Positions 9,201 through 16,355 of a DNA stretch of 36,100 nt are shown piece after piece. The notes under the pieces are model-generated. The model was not told the DNA's origin. It was given only the letters and a program-made list of their open reading frames with translations, and did not search any database. Position 1 is the first letter of the stretch, and each line of letters starts with the position of its first letter. Made by a program: the position numbers and the translations under genes. Source of the stretch: Fuerstiella sp. (GTDB taxonomy: Bacteria; Planctomycetota; Planctomycetia; Planctomycetales; Planctomycetaceae); contig JAQWLN010000063.1 in NCBI GenBank assembly GCA_029247265.1, positions 1-36,100 on the forward strand, written 5' to 3'.

Positions 9201-10892
9201 GTCAACGCAGCAAATGTTTCCGGTTGTCGTCGGTACCCAGATCAGTCCACCGTGACGTTCCGGTGTTCCCGACCACTGCCGCCGCACTGCATCCTTGTCG
9301 ATTGTCTGATCCGGGACCGCCATGACCGTACTCCAGAGCAGCTCGCCTGTGTTTGACGCAAAGCAACCCAGGTGAACTTCACCGTTCCATTCGAAAGTGT
9401 TCAGCAGATGGCGCCCGGCAACCAATGGGGGACCGGCAAACCAACTGCCCGCTCGACCTGGACCAAAGTGTTCGGCCAGCGATGATGATCCTGCCGTCCA
9501 GACACGACGGCCCGAAACTTTCTCAAGTGCCACCAGTTTCGTGCTGGAGAATGAGCTGGTGGTCAGACGCCTGAGAAACAAATTGTTCACCTGAGCTACA
9601 GGCCGTCTATGCGGTTCCTCTGCGACGAAATAAATCCTTTCATCATCTGCGGAGAGGCGGCCAACTACGCTGTCGCGACAGAATGTTGTGGCCAGCAGCG
9701 AACCATCGAGTTTTGGGAACGCGTTGACATCAAACGACAGTCCTCGAAACGCCGTGGAATTACTGGAGCTTTCAGTAATTTCAGCGTCCACATTCGGCAG
9801 CTGCCCGGAATGCCAGCGAGCGTCGCCGGTTGCCGGATCGATGGCCGCGACGCCCCTCAGCGTCTTTCGGAAGAGTGCGTTTTCGTTAACCACCGTATTC
9901 CACGTCGTCTGAGGTGAAAACGCGGAGTGCCAGCATGCGTTTTGAAAAGCCGTGATCTGTTTCTTGAGAACGGGTGAGACGAAAGGTCGATATTGCCATG
10001 CAAAATGTCGTGGAGCAGAATCAACTAATTGGCCCAGCGGCCTGTCACTCCGCTGATCGGTCCTGGCCGAGGCCTGATGACGGGCAGAGCGTAACGTTCT
10101 GTCGTGTTGGTCGATGGTCTGAAGGATTTGTTCTGCAGCGTGGCGAGCCGGGTGATCGATCTGTGGTCGCGTCAACGCCGTCAGCCATCCTCGCGCGGCA
10201 AGTTGATTACCGCGAAGGAGATGCAGTTTTGCGATCACCAGGTGAGCCTCGAAGGAGGCGTTGGTTCCTGGAAATCGATGAATGAGTCGTGGCAGATCCG
10301 TTATCGATCGATCACTGATCGCGGTCTGCAGTGATCTGTCCGCGACTGAAGAAAGTGAATCGATGAGTCTCTGAGCGTCCGCTTTCGGGAACGAATGAAA
10401 CAAATCGAATATCGCGCGATACAGCGGCACAAAGGTCGTGCCGCCTGCCGTCATCGGAACCATTGTGAAAGCGTCCGCGTTCTGCAGCCGGAAAAAATCA
10501 TCATCAAGGCCGTCGGGTTGGCCGGCTGCCAGTCGTTCTCGCAGCGAACGCAGTGTCAGAATCGTTTTTCGATCGGAAATGAGCTTCTGTGCGGCATGCA
10601 ATACGCGATCAGCAGAATCGAAATCTGAATCCACTGCGCTTCCTGTTTTTGCCGACAATTCGTCAGGAGCAGCACCGCTGGTCATCGCAGCGGCAGATGT
10701 GAGCAGAAACGCTGTGACTAGAGCAGTTTTAGAAAATATGTAGCACGTTCGGGCTCGTGGAAAGCCCGCATGGCAGGCGGGAAAGCGTCGTTCGCGGTCA
10801 CAAGTCAGCGTAAAACGCTGTACTGCCCCTGCGACCTGAATGCCTGTCAGGGAAACACGTTTGAGGTACGATTTCCGGGCCTGACGCAGCAT
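6204..10892 (-). CDS. Giant PQQ-type beta-propeller protein with helical repeats
   Basis: About 1562 residues. A hydrophobic segment (ALVTAFLLTSAAAMTSGAA) lies near residues 57-80 and probably acts as an export signal. A helical region of TPR-like character follows. Then come two blocks of PQQ/BamB-like repeats, marked by Leu/Val-Ala-Leu/Ile-x-x-x-[SD]G-x-x-x-W patterns such as VALEKVSGRRVW, LAWS-type strands and IVAISVLDQKILWRR. The first block is at roughly 310-780 and the second at about 1160-1550. Between them is a TPR-like helical stretch at about 800-1140. Such proteins are common in planctomycetes, but their role is unknown; scaffolding in the periplasm is a guess. The start is uncertain. 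I chose the ATG at 10892, although an in-frame TTG lies at 10910 and neither has a good ribosome binding site. The long tail before the hydrophobic segment suggests that the true start may lie further downstream. Confidence 0.85.
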   Translation of the reverse strand: MLRQARKSYLKRVSLTGIQVAGAVQRFTLTCDRERRFPACHAGFPRARTCYIFSKTALVTAFLLTSAAAMTSGAAPDELSAKTGSAVDSDFDSADRVLHAAQKLISDRKTILTLRSLRERLAAGQPDGLDDDFFRLQNADAFTMVPMTAGGTTFVPLYRAIFDLFHSFPKADAQRLIDSLSSVADRSLQTAISDRSITDLPRLIHRFPGTNASFEAHLVIAKLHLLRGNQLAARGWLTALTRPQIDHPARHAAEQILQTIDQHDRTLRSARHQASARTDQRSDRPLGQLVDSAPRHFAWQYRPFVSPVLKKQITAFQNACWHSAFSPQTTWNTVVNENALFRKTLRGVAAIDPATGDARWHSGQLPNVDAEITESSSNSTAFRGLSFDVNAFPKLDGSLLATTFCRDSVVGRLSADDERIYFVAEEPHRRPVAQVNNLFLRRLTTSSFSSTKLVALEKVSGRRVWTAGSSSLAEHFGPGRAGSWFAGPPLVAGRHLLNTFEWNGEVHLGCFASNTGELLWSTVMAVPDQTIDKDAVRRQWSGTPERHGGLIWVPTTTGNICCVDELARSVLWSTSVERDDPQNQASSLAGRRGRSAIFTRPASLHDRWADSELFFAGRPADAEGPRTETAPDRNDSQEPTVRDRLVVFSERSRDIVFVDAKTGTIDRRLSAAPGTVRVHIDSGHIVLAENNSLRCLTSANGYELWNRPLTSIGGRPTGRGVLQTSLLRIPVSNGSIATLEMETGDIVDRTPSILPTRGWGHLQATGTAHSDDLLYVAPDRVMKLSRQPAAADADNTLERALGLMSSERWMEAIQLTEDIVETDPDFRAAQEVSFQCALQLCLVNPKEFLPKLQALANTEEQEIHVRVLQVALQLKDKQYRVAADRLTEILRLSPSTLTMPTPQIRRQADASAEANTKNGHPTAIRSLHTWATSEFSRLLEISPDALAALTEGEAVSVAVMLSIHHPSIRGVLHQHIRDAGSDETAIQLLCHSIHLAKQTPAAPDSDPFSAERSLLNTWMTVRKKRPPQQDATLRAAQELLLSTLMPELSEGFMDAETSVLFRDTDDLDEQFRAAITSRCAEWKAQPFEAIPVTQTQTFIRNRTVLSTVELDDPFLRRYEWAATSGDFGRLQARDVLSTGNEQWSVPGRLQVYGAYSNRSDLLHRMGSILLLQTYREIVAISVLDQKILWRRSLTSTSGVQLPFAGNFRHYDADRNPLPSQTAYSSFRIVGSGDRWLCILHGQEIEMLDTFTGSVLWSVKLPTSNSYARVKATDTVVIAGPAGHSDAFCFDRQSGEKIKIKDAADLAARTICNTGDLLVCWTTIDSQAGASLQWIDPVTGSVKSEVSLADFQWFQFLDDRTLCGFNDKFEMFVVNLKTRKQQKCSFHVAADTSQEDSRAKNGKTTEALPPETPLWDSRNMQVAADSLNFYVSNRVGLAAGPFRQPSGHKFTRFRSGLRAVSRHDGSLRWSIRDDRVLLASTDQPGLPILVLVNDSPLVAKPSARNMFRAFSKLSGDELFKQSVPSKQGLRYTWLDSSAPNSLDIAVHGMRVRVRSTPANTVVP

Positions 10893-10910
10893 GGCAGGTC
10901 TCGTTGACAA

Positions 10911-11626
10911 AGGTGTGCGTGCCGGAGCTGTCCCTGAATCATTCGAAATCAGCCGAATGTTTTTTCAAATTCGATTAGAAGAGAAACGTCGAGTATTCCC
11001 ATTCAGTCGAATTTACTGGACTGAAGATTCTATGACCCCGCTGCGGTGTGGTCTATGCAAAGTGTGTGCGACCATCGGTGAGCCGTCCAGGTTGTGTCAA
11101 TGCGTTGTCTGTTCCCGGAATTCGGGCAAACAGCGGAAATCTACAGCTGTGTTCGTCCCACGTGCCATTCTGCCGCATTCAATTGCGTCAGGCACACTCA
11201 CGTGTGCCCATGTTCGAGCAGATGCTGAACAGCACTGCGGCAACGCTTAAAGCGGATTATGCTGACTCATAGCTGCTAAAAACGCTGTCTGGCCTGCTCC
11301 GAGTGCGCACTGCGAGCCTGAACGGGCCAGGTATTTCCACAAACCGCTCAGTCATCACCGTGACAATCAAAATCTGACCGTTACGGTCAGCTTCCTGACT
11401 CGATCTTAAGGAATCCTGGCATTGGTGTTGAAGAGCCGGTTTTCCCTCGGTATCCTTCCTCGTTTCGGCTTTTTCCGGGGCGGCACAAACTGCGCATATC
11501 GGGCTGATGAATGCCCGATTTTCAGCCGAAAACATAGCCTTATTGCCCCTTGATAGTGCCACAGCTGGTACATGTCACGTTCGGGGTACCTCGTTCGAAT
11601 ATCTATTTAGATCAGGAAACAAAGAC
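10911..11626. other. Gene-free stretch upstream of rplY
   Basis: Divergent spacer between the PQQ-propeller gene (minus) and rplY (plus). Short frames occur, for example 10891-11250, but they lack ribosome binding sites and resemble no family I know. The segment from 11463 to 11531 can fold into alternative hairpins (listed separately). I see no prs gene here, although prs often precedes rplY in other bacteria. Confidence 0.6.
11463..11531 (+). promoter_or_regulatory. Possible structured leader of rplY
   Basis: Three pairings can be drawn. TTTCGGCT (11463-11470) pairs with AGCCGAAA (11524-11531). This encloses a 7-bp hairpin ATCGGGC/GCCCGAT (11498-11504 with 11513-11519), which is followed by TTTT. 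A third pairing, GGCTGA (11502-11507) with TCAGCC (11522-11527), competes with both. Mutually exclusive helices with one ending in a short U-run are what a transcription attenuator would show. The U-run is short, and no covariation evidence is available here. Confidence 0.3.
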
Positions 11627-12196
11627 ATGGCGGAGGATATTCGTCTGTCAGCAGAAAAGCGCGAACTTCTGGGTTCTGCAAACACACGTCGACTGCGAAA
11701 GCAGGGACGCGTGCCTGCAAATCTGTATGGATTCCAAAAGGACTCCGTGAACGTCAGCATTTTGGCTGAAGATATTGAAAAAATGGTCGCTGCTGGGTCA
11801 CGTGTAGTGGACGTGGCGGTTGATGGTTCGGTCGAAAAAGCTGTCGTTCGAGAGTTGCAGTGGGATATTTACAGCACTTACGTGAAACACGTGGATCTGC
11901 TGCGAGTCGATCCGGAGGCAATAACGACTGTTGAAGTCCCGCTTGTCGTCCGAGGAGAGCCTATCGGCCTGAAAGACGGCGGACAGCTGCGGCAGCTTGA
12001 AAAGAAGGTGACGGTAACGTGTCCCGAAATCAGGGTGCCGAAAAATATCACTGTCCGTGTCGCGTCGCTTAAAGTGGGTGATTCTGTGAGTGTGGGTGAC
12101 TTGGAGGCGCCGGATACTGTGAAAATCGACACAGCGTCGGATACATTAGTAGTGGAGCTGTTTGATCCAAAGAAGTCTGCTTCAGCGAGTGAATAG
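11627..12196 (+). CDS. rplY: 50S ribosomal protein L25 (Ctc form)
   Basis: A 189-residue protein of the long L25/TL5/Ctc form. The N-terminal 5S-rRNA-binding domain (about 1-95) begins with the RxxxGSANTRRLRKQGRVPANLYG pattern. The C-terminal beta domain (about 96-185) carries VPLVVRGEPIGLKDGGQLRQ and is typical of the long form. It binds 5S rRNA in the large ribosomal subunit. The frame is open upstream of the chosen start, but the ATG at 11627 is preceded by CAGGAAAC at a good distance and begins where family members begin. It is the first gene of the rplY-pth-rpsF-ssb-rplI block. Confidence 0.96.
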   Translation: MAEDIRLSAEKRELLGSANTRRLRKQGRVPANLYGFQKDSVNVSILAEDIEKMVAAGSRVVDVAVDGSVEKAVVRELQWDIYSTYVKHVDLLRVDPEAITTVEVPLVVRGEPIGLKDGGQLRQLEKKVTVTCPEIRVPKNITVRVASLKVGDSVSVGDLEAPDTVKIDTASDTLVVELFDPKKSASASE

Positions 12197-12214
12197 AGTT
12201 TTTGCTGAAGCTTC

Positions 12215-12253
12215 GTCCATTTCTTGCGTTGTTTAAGTGGTGACGAAATGGAT
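12215..12253 (+). other. Inverted repeat between rplY and pth
   Basis: TCCATTTC (12216-12223) pairs with GAAATGGA (12245-12252) across a 21-base loop. It lies just past the rplY stop. It has no T-run, so it may be an RNA-processing or stability element, or chance. Confidence 0.25.
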
Positions 12254-12375
12254 CATCCAGTTTTGAACAGTGATTTGTAGTATGTCGCGGGATTGCCGCG
12301 TGTGTAGTTTATGATTGAACGTCGTTTTCAGTGTCGGGTGATTGCTTGTATTAATCCGTCGAAGACGGCCGAATC

Positions 12376-12951
12376 GTGAAACTCGTAATTGGTCTTGGAA
12401 ACCCTGGTTCAAAATACGTTGGCACCCGGCACAATGTCGGCTTCGACGTTTTGGGCGAACTGGCCAGACGTTATGGCGTCGGTCAGCCGCAGGCAAAGTT
12501 TCAGGGCGAATATCAGGACATCCTGATTCATAGTGAAAAGATTCTCCTGATCGCCCCACAGACGTTCATGAACGGAAGTGGCGAATCAGTGTGGCAGTTT
12601 GTTCGGTTTTATCAGCCCGAACCTGCTGATATCGTAGTTATATGTGATGACATGAATCTGCCGACGGGCCGTCTTCGCTGGCGACCCTCCGGCTCGGCAG
12701 GAGGCCAGAAGGGGCTGAATGATATTATTCAGCGTCTGGGGTACCAGGACTTTCCTCGACTGCGAATTGGCGTGGGGAGGCCGCCTGGGCGAATGGATGT
12801 CACGCGCTGGGTGCTGGGTCGTTTTCGTGAGAACGAAGAAGAAGACATCGAACATGCTGTCGTGCGAGCGGCAGATTCCGTGGAGAATTGGATCACCGAA
12901 GGAATTGAGCCGACCATGGCGGAGTTCAATAAGCAGGTAACAAAAGACTGA
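12376..12951 (+). CDS. pth: Peptidyl-tRNA hydrolase
   Basis: This 191-residue protein matches bacterial Pth, which releases peptides from prematurely dissociated peptidyl-tRNA in the cytoplasm. Family signatures are visible: GLGNPG with Asn9, TRHNVGF with the catalytic His19, FMNGSG with Met65 and Asn66, and CDDMNLPTGRLRWRPSGSAGG with Asp92. Where most Pth enzymes read GGHNGL, this one reads GGQKGL (Gln111, Lys112). The Asn that contacts tRNA in E. coli (Asn114) is thus replaced by Lys. The start is a GTG at 12376, the only position that gives the family N-terminus; its ribosome binding site is weak. It lies 179 bases after rplY, a common bacterial pairing. Confidence 0.96.
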   Translation: MKLVIGLGNPGSKYVGTRHNVGFDVLGELARRYGVGQPQAKFQGEYQDILIHSEKILLIAPQTFMNGSGESVWQFVRFYQPEPADIVVICDDMNLPTGRLRWRPSGSAGGQKGLNDIIQRLGYQDFPRLRIGVGRPPGRMDVTRWVLGRFRENEEEDIEHAVVRAADSVENWITEGIEPTMAEFNKQVTKD

Positions 12952-13005
12952 GTCTTCCCGAGCGGGAATGTTCGGGGTTGAGTTGAGATAATTGCGTTAA
13001 TCCAG

Positions 13006-13027
13006 ACGGCGAACAGTATTCGTCCGT
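13006..13027 (+). promoter_or_regulatory. Stem-loop in the rpsF leader
   Basis: ACGGCGAA (13006-13013) pairs with TTCG-T-CCGT (13019-13027). This gives 8 base pairs with a single bulged T and a 5-base loop, ending 37 bases before rpsF. Leaders of rpsF in many bacteria carry a structure bound by the S6:S18 complex for autoregulation. This hairpin is at the right place, but I cannot match the published consensus by eye. Confidence 0.35.
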
Positions 13028-13064
13028 GCTTCGAAGCCAAGTTTAAAACACATCTGGGAGTACT

Positions 13065-13505
13065 GTGCCTGTGTCAGTCGCAGAAGCCAAAACGGTAAAA
13101 GAGAACCTGTACGAAGGTATGTTTCTGGTCAACAGTGCCAAGTATGCCAACGATCCTGACGGGACTTCGGGAGCCATCATGGCGATTCTTGAACGTGCGG
13201 GAGCAACCGTTGTTGCTCAACGCCCGTGGCAGGATGGGAAGTTGGCTTATGAAGTCAGCGGGCATCGTAAGGGGCTGCACTATCTTGCTTGTTTCCGCAT
13301 GCCAGGTGCTGGTATGGAAGTGGTGAAACGCCAGTGCCATTTGAGTGACGTTGTCATTCGGCATTTGGTGATCAAGCACACTCCTCAGCTTTTTAACGCC
13401 ATGGTGGATGCACTGACCGGAGAAACTAAGGAAGAACCTGCGGCAGAGGCCAAGAGCGAGCCTGCGGCAGCTAAGGAAGCCGTTGCCGAAGCTGCGGCCG
13501 AATAG
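13065..13505 (+). CDS. rpsF: 30S ribosomal protein S6
   Basis: A 146-residue protein. The S6 fold covers about residues 15-110: YEGMFLVNS at the start, RPWQDGKLAYEVSGHRKGLHYLACF in the middle and IRHLVIKH at the end. The C-terminal 30 residues are a low-complexity Glu/Ala/Lys tail, common in S6 proteins. S6 binds 16S rRNA together with S18. GTG start codons occur at 13065 and 13071. The GGGAG at 13056-13060 is only 4 bases from the first and 10 from the second, so the protein may begin two residues later. It is the third gene of the ribosomal/replication block and precedes ssb, the usual neighbour. Confidence 0.95.
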   Translation: MPVSVAEAKTVKENLYEGMFLVNSAKYANDPDGTSGAIMAILERAGATVVAQRPWQDGKLAYEVSGHRKGLHYLACFRMPGAGMEVVKRQCHLSDVVIRHLVIKHTPQLFNAMVDALTGETKEEPAAEAKSEPAAAKEAVAEAAAE

Positions 13506-13546
13506 AGTTTATTCAAGTCGAAATATCTTGTGATTGAGTCGGTTTA

Positions 13547-13601
13547 CTGACCAGCGGGGTCAGAGCCTCAGTTTCGGGCGTAAGCTCGTCACGTCTGAGG
13601 C
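13547..13601 (+). other. Two tandem hairpins between rpsF and ssb
   Basis: CTGACC (13547-13552) pairs with GGTCAG (13558-13563). GCCTCAG (13565-13571) then pairs with CTGAGGC (13595-13601). They lie 50 bases upstream of the ssb ribosome binding site. No T-run follows, so they are more likely mRNA leader structure or processing sites than terminators. Confidence 0.3.
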
Positions 13602-13650
13602 ATGTTGCCTATTAATTTGCGTTCGAGTCTCACCTGCTACGGAGTCGATC

Positions 13651-14142
13651 ATGGCCTCGTTCAACAAAGTCATTCTGGTCGGAAACCTGACGCGCGACCC
13701 CGAGGTCCGCTATACAACAGGTGGTACAGCAGTGACCGATGTGAGTTTGGCGGTCAATCGTCAGTGGACAGATCGTTCGTCGAATGAACGCAAAGAAGAG
13801 ACGACTTTCGTGGAGGTGACTCTGTGGGGACGGACTGCCGAAATCGCCGGTGAATATTTGTCCAAAGGCAGACCCTGTCTGATCGAAGGTCGACTGCAAC
13901 TGGATCAGTGGGAAGACAAGGAAACCGGGAAGAAACGATCAAAGCTCAAGGTTGTTGGCGATACGCTTCAACTGCTGGGCAGTCGCGGTGAAGGCGGCGG
14001 ACAAAGTGGCGGTAGCAGGCCTGCTGCTCAGAGTTCGTCTCCATCCGAGCCAGCGGCGGCGTCCACACCTTCCCGTGCTCCGGACCAGGCGTTTTACGAC
14101 GACGTACCCAAAGCTCCGTCCGACGACGAAGTGCCCTTCTAA
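13651..14142 (+). CDS. ssb: Single-stranded DNA-binding protein
   Basis: A 163-residue SSB. The OB-fold domain (1-110) starts MASFNKVILVGNLTRDPEVRY and includes the WGRTAEIAGEYLSKGRPCLIEGRL segment. It is followed by a flexible Gly/Ser/Pro/Ala-rich linker and the acidic tip DDEVPF, which binds partner proteins in replication and repair. The frame is open for 39 more codons upstream, but ACGGAG at 13639-13644, six bases from the ATG at 13651, and the family N-terminus fix this start. It lies between rpsF and rplI, as in many bacteria. Confidence 0.97.
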   Translation: MASFNKVILVGNLTRDPEVRYTTGGTAVTDVSLAVNRQWTDRSSNERKEETTFVEVTLWGRTAEIAGEYLSKGRPCLIEGRLQLDQWEDKETGKKRSKLKVVGDTLQLLGSRGEGGGQSGGSRPAAQSSSPSEPAAASTPSRAPDQAFYDDVPKAPSDDEVPF

Positions 14143-14207
14143 GCATACAACATAAACTTCGGGCACAACAACGTGTCCCGATGCTGGATAAATCAAGGAT
14201 TCTGATC

Positions 14208-14714
14208 ATGGTTCACACAACTCGACCGCGCGGCGTCGCCGGTTCCACAAACAGTTCGGCACAAGTGCTCCTGGTTCATGACGTGGAAAACCTCGGCAAA
14301 CGAGGCGAAATTGTCAAAGTGAAGCCAGGGTACGCTCGCAACTACCTGCTGCCTCACGGTGTGGCCACAGTGGCCAGTGAGGAAAACAAGAAGATGGTGG
14401 AGCTTCATAAAGAGAAGCTGAAGGCCATCGAATCCAGCCGAATTCGCGATCTTGCAAAGATTGCAGACGCGGTCAGCAAGTACAGTGCGACTATCGAAGC
14501 GAACGCCACACCGGACAACGCTTTGTACGGCTCCGTCGTAGCTAAAGACATCAGTGATGCTCTCAAGGCGGCTGGTCACAAGATCGAAGCGGACCACGTT
14601 CGTCTTGAAGGTGCGATCAAGGAACTGGGTATGTACACTGTCAAGCTGAAGCTTCATGAGAAGGTCCAGACCGAGGTCAAGGTCTGGGTTGTTCCTGCCG
14701 CTGGCGGCGTATGA
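14208..14714 (+). CDS. rplI: 50S ribosomal protein L9
   Basis: A 168-residue L9. The N-terminal rRNA-binding domain shows VLLVHDVENLGKRGEIVKVK and GYARNYLLPHGVA. It is followed by the long connecting helix (about 70-100) and the C-terminal domain (about 105-165). About 25 residues precede the usual L9 start, including THR/Pro/Arg-rich MVHTTRPRG, so the protein has an N-terminal extension. AAGGA eight bases before the ATG at 14208 supports this start; an in-frame ATG at 14181 is less likely. It is the last gene before a strong terminator. Confidence 0.95.
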   Translation: MVHTTRPRGVAGSTNSSAQVLLVHDVENLGKRGEIVKVKPGYARNYLLPHGVATVASEENKKMVELHKEKLKAIESSRIRDLAKIADAVSKYSATIEANATPDNALYGSVVAKDISDALKAAGHKIEADHVRLEGAIKELGMYTVKLKLHEKVQTEVKVWVVPAAGGV

Positions 14715-14759
14715 TTTTCCATGCGGCGCGCTCCCGTCGCACAGCAGACGAACATTTCT

Positions 14760-14796
14760 AATCCTCAGGCAGGGACTATCTGCCTGAGGATTTTTT
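14760..14796 (+). terminator. Strong intrinsic terminator after rplI
   Basis: A perfect 12-bp stem, ATCCTCAGGCAG (14761-14772) with CTGCCTGAGGAT (14780-14791), has a 7-base loop GGACTAT and is followed directly by TTTTTT. It ends the rplY-pth-rpsF-ssb-rplI transcript and means that dnaB probably has its own promoter between 14797 and 14922. Confidence 0.95.
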
Positions 14797-14922
14797 AGCG
14801 TCATTCGGAAGCGTATGATCCGCGTCGCGAACATTTCAGCATCCGACGAGAGCGGACCAGTTGATTTTCGACGGTAGTTCGATTTTGGTCGCGGCTGTGC
14901 CGCGTTAGGTTCGGGCAGGAAC

Positions 14923-16275
14923 ATGGCACAGGAAACACTTCGAGTCCCGCCTCAGAATCTTGACGCTGAGCGCGGCGTGCTGGGCAGCATTCTGCTGCTG
15001 AATGAAGCGATTGACGATGTCGGCGAAATATTGAAGCCTGATCACTTTTATAGTGACGGGCACCAGAAGATTTACGCGGCCATTCGTGATCTTTATGAGA
15101 ACAACGTTCGCGGCATTGACGGCATCACTCTGGCCGAAGAACTCGTGCGCCGCGACGAACTGGATGACGTTGGGGGCGCCGCTTACCTGGCGGAAATTCT
15201 GGAAGCCGTTCCTCATGCCGCCCATGTTCGTTACTACTCGAACATTGTCCGGCAAAAATGGATGCAGCGCACGCTGATTTACGCGTGCACGGAAATCCTG
15301 GCACAAAGCTACGAGCTGGCGACAGATATCGAAGACCTGCTGCAGAGCGCAGAGCGGCAGATTTTCAGCATCGTGGAAGAACAGGAAGGATCCGCCAACA
15401 TCGCGATTGGCGACATTCTGATGGATGCGTTCCACAGAATCGATGAGCGCATGAACAGCGAGGGTGATGTTTCCGGAGTCACCACGGGCTTCACGGATCT
15501 GGATGCACAGACCACCGGACTGCAGCCCACAGAGATGATTGTATTGGCGGCCAGGCCGAGTATGGGCAAGACGGCCTTCGTCTGTAACATGGCTGAAGCC
15601 ATTGCTCGGAAGGATGACAAGGGTGTCCTACTGTTCAGTCTGGAACAGTCCAATCTGGAATTGGCGGAACGATTTTTGTGTATTGTTGCCAAGGTCAATG
15701 GTCACGATCTGCGTGCCGGAAATCTGAGCGCCGAACAGCGTGACAAGCTGATGGTCGCGTCTGATGAACTGGCGCGATTGCCGATGTTCATCGACGACAA
15801 GCCCGGCCGCACAATTGGTCAGATTGCCGCCCTCGCTCGTCGGCTGCATCGCAAAAGTCCGCTGGGTGTGATCATCATCGACTATCTGCAGCTGGTGGAA
15901 CCTGAAGACAAGAATGCTCCCCGCGAACAACAGATTGCCGGCATTTCACGTCGTCTGAAGTTTCTGGCTAAAGAACTACGCGTCCCCGTCATTGCTCTGG
16001 CCCAGTTGAATCGCGGTGTCGAACTTCGCGAAGACAAACGTCCGCGACTGGCGGACCTGCGAGAAAGTGGAGCGATTGAACAGGACGCAGACATGGTCAT
16101 GTTCCTGCATCGTCCCGATCAGTATGACCCGGAAGACCGTCCCGGCGAAGCAGAGATCATCGTTGCCAAACATCGCAGTGGTCCTACCGGACTTGTTCGT
16201 TTGACGTGGCGCAAGGAATACATGCGATTCGAAGACTATACGCCAATGGCTGACACCAGCTTCGATCACTTATAG
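14923..16275 (+). CDS. dnaB: Replicative DNA helicase DnaB
   Basis: A 450-residue hexameric helicase that unwinds DNA at the replication fork. The N-terminal domain (about 10-110) begins PPQNLDAERGVLGSILL. The RecA-like domain carries Walker A ARPSMGKT with Lys216-Thr217, the LFSLEQ segment, Walker B IIIDYLQL with Asp320, and the arginine-finger region LAQLNRGVELREDKRPRLADLRESG. The C-terminus IIVAKHRSGPTG is typical. There is no intein, unlike some DnaB genes, and the length is normal. AGGA a few bases before the ATG supports the start. It follows the rplI terminator, so it is near the ribosomal block but probably transcribed separately. Confidence 0.97.
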   Translation: MAQETLRVPPQNLDAERGVLGSILLLNEAIDDVGEILKPDHFYSDGHQKIYAAIRDLYENNVRGIDGITLAEELVRRDELDDVGGAAYLAEILEAVPHAAHVRYYSNIVRQKWMQRTLIYACTEILAQSYELATDIEDLLQSAERQIFSIVEEQEGSANIAIGDILMDAFHRIDERMNSEGDVSGVTTGFTDLDAQTTGLQPTEMIVLAARPSMGKTAFVCNMAEAIARKDDKGVLLFSLEQSNLELAERFLCIVAKVNGHDLRAGNLSAEQRDKLMVASDELARLPMFIDDKPGRTIGQIAALARRLHRKSPLGVIIIDYLQLVEPEDKNAPREQQIAGISRRLKFLAKELRVPVIALAQLNRGVELREDKRPRLADLRESGAIEQDADMVMFLHRPDQYDPEDRPGEAEIIVAKHRSGPTGLVRLTWRKEYMRFEDYTPMADTSFDHL

Positions 16276-16355
16276 CGGGCCTTTGGCTAATCGGATTCGA
16301 GCCGGTATGCTTACAATGAGGACGTGTCGAGTTTCCGTCGCTGAAGGCCACCAGC

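Noticed and set aside
10891..11250. Plus-strand frame of 119 codons before rplY
   Set aside because: It has no ribosome binding site and no recognisable motif, and its composition does not resemble a real protein here.
12955..12968. Hairpin TTCCC-GAGC-GGGAA after pth
   Set aside because: A short stem with no T-run. It could be chance, so I did not list it as a terminator.
14193..14924. Minus-strand frame of 243 codons across rplI and the spacer
   Set aside because: It runs antisense through rplI and the strong terminator at 14760-14796, so it is not a gene.
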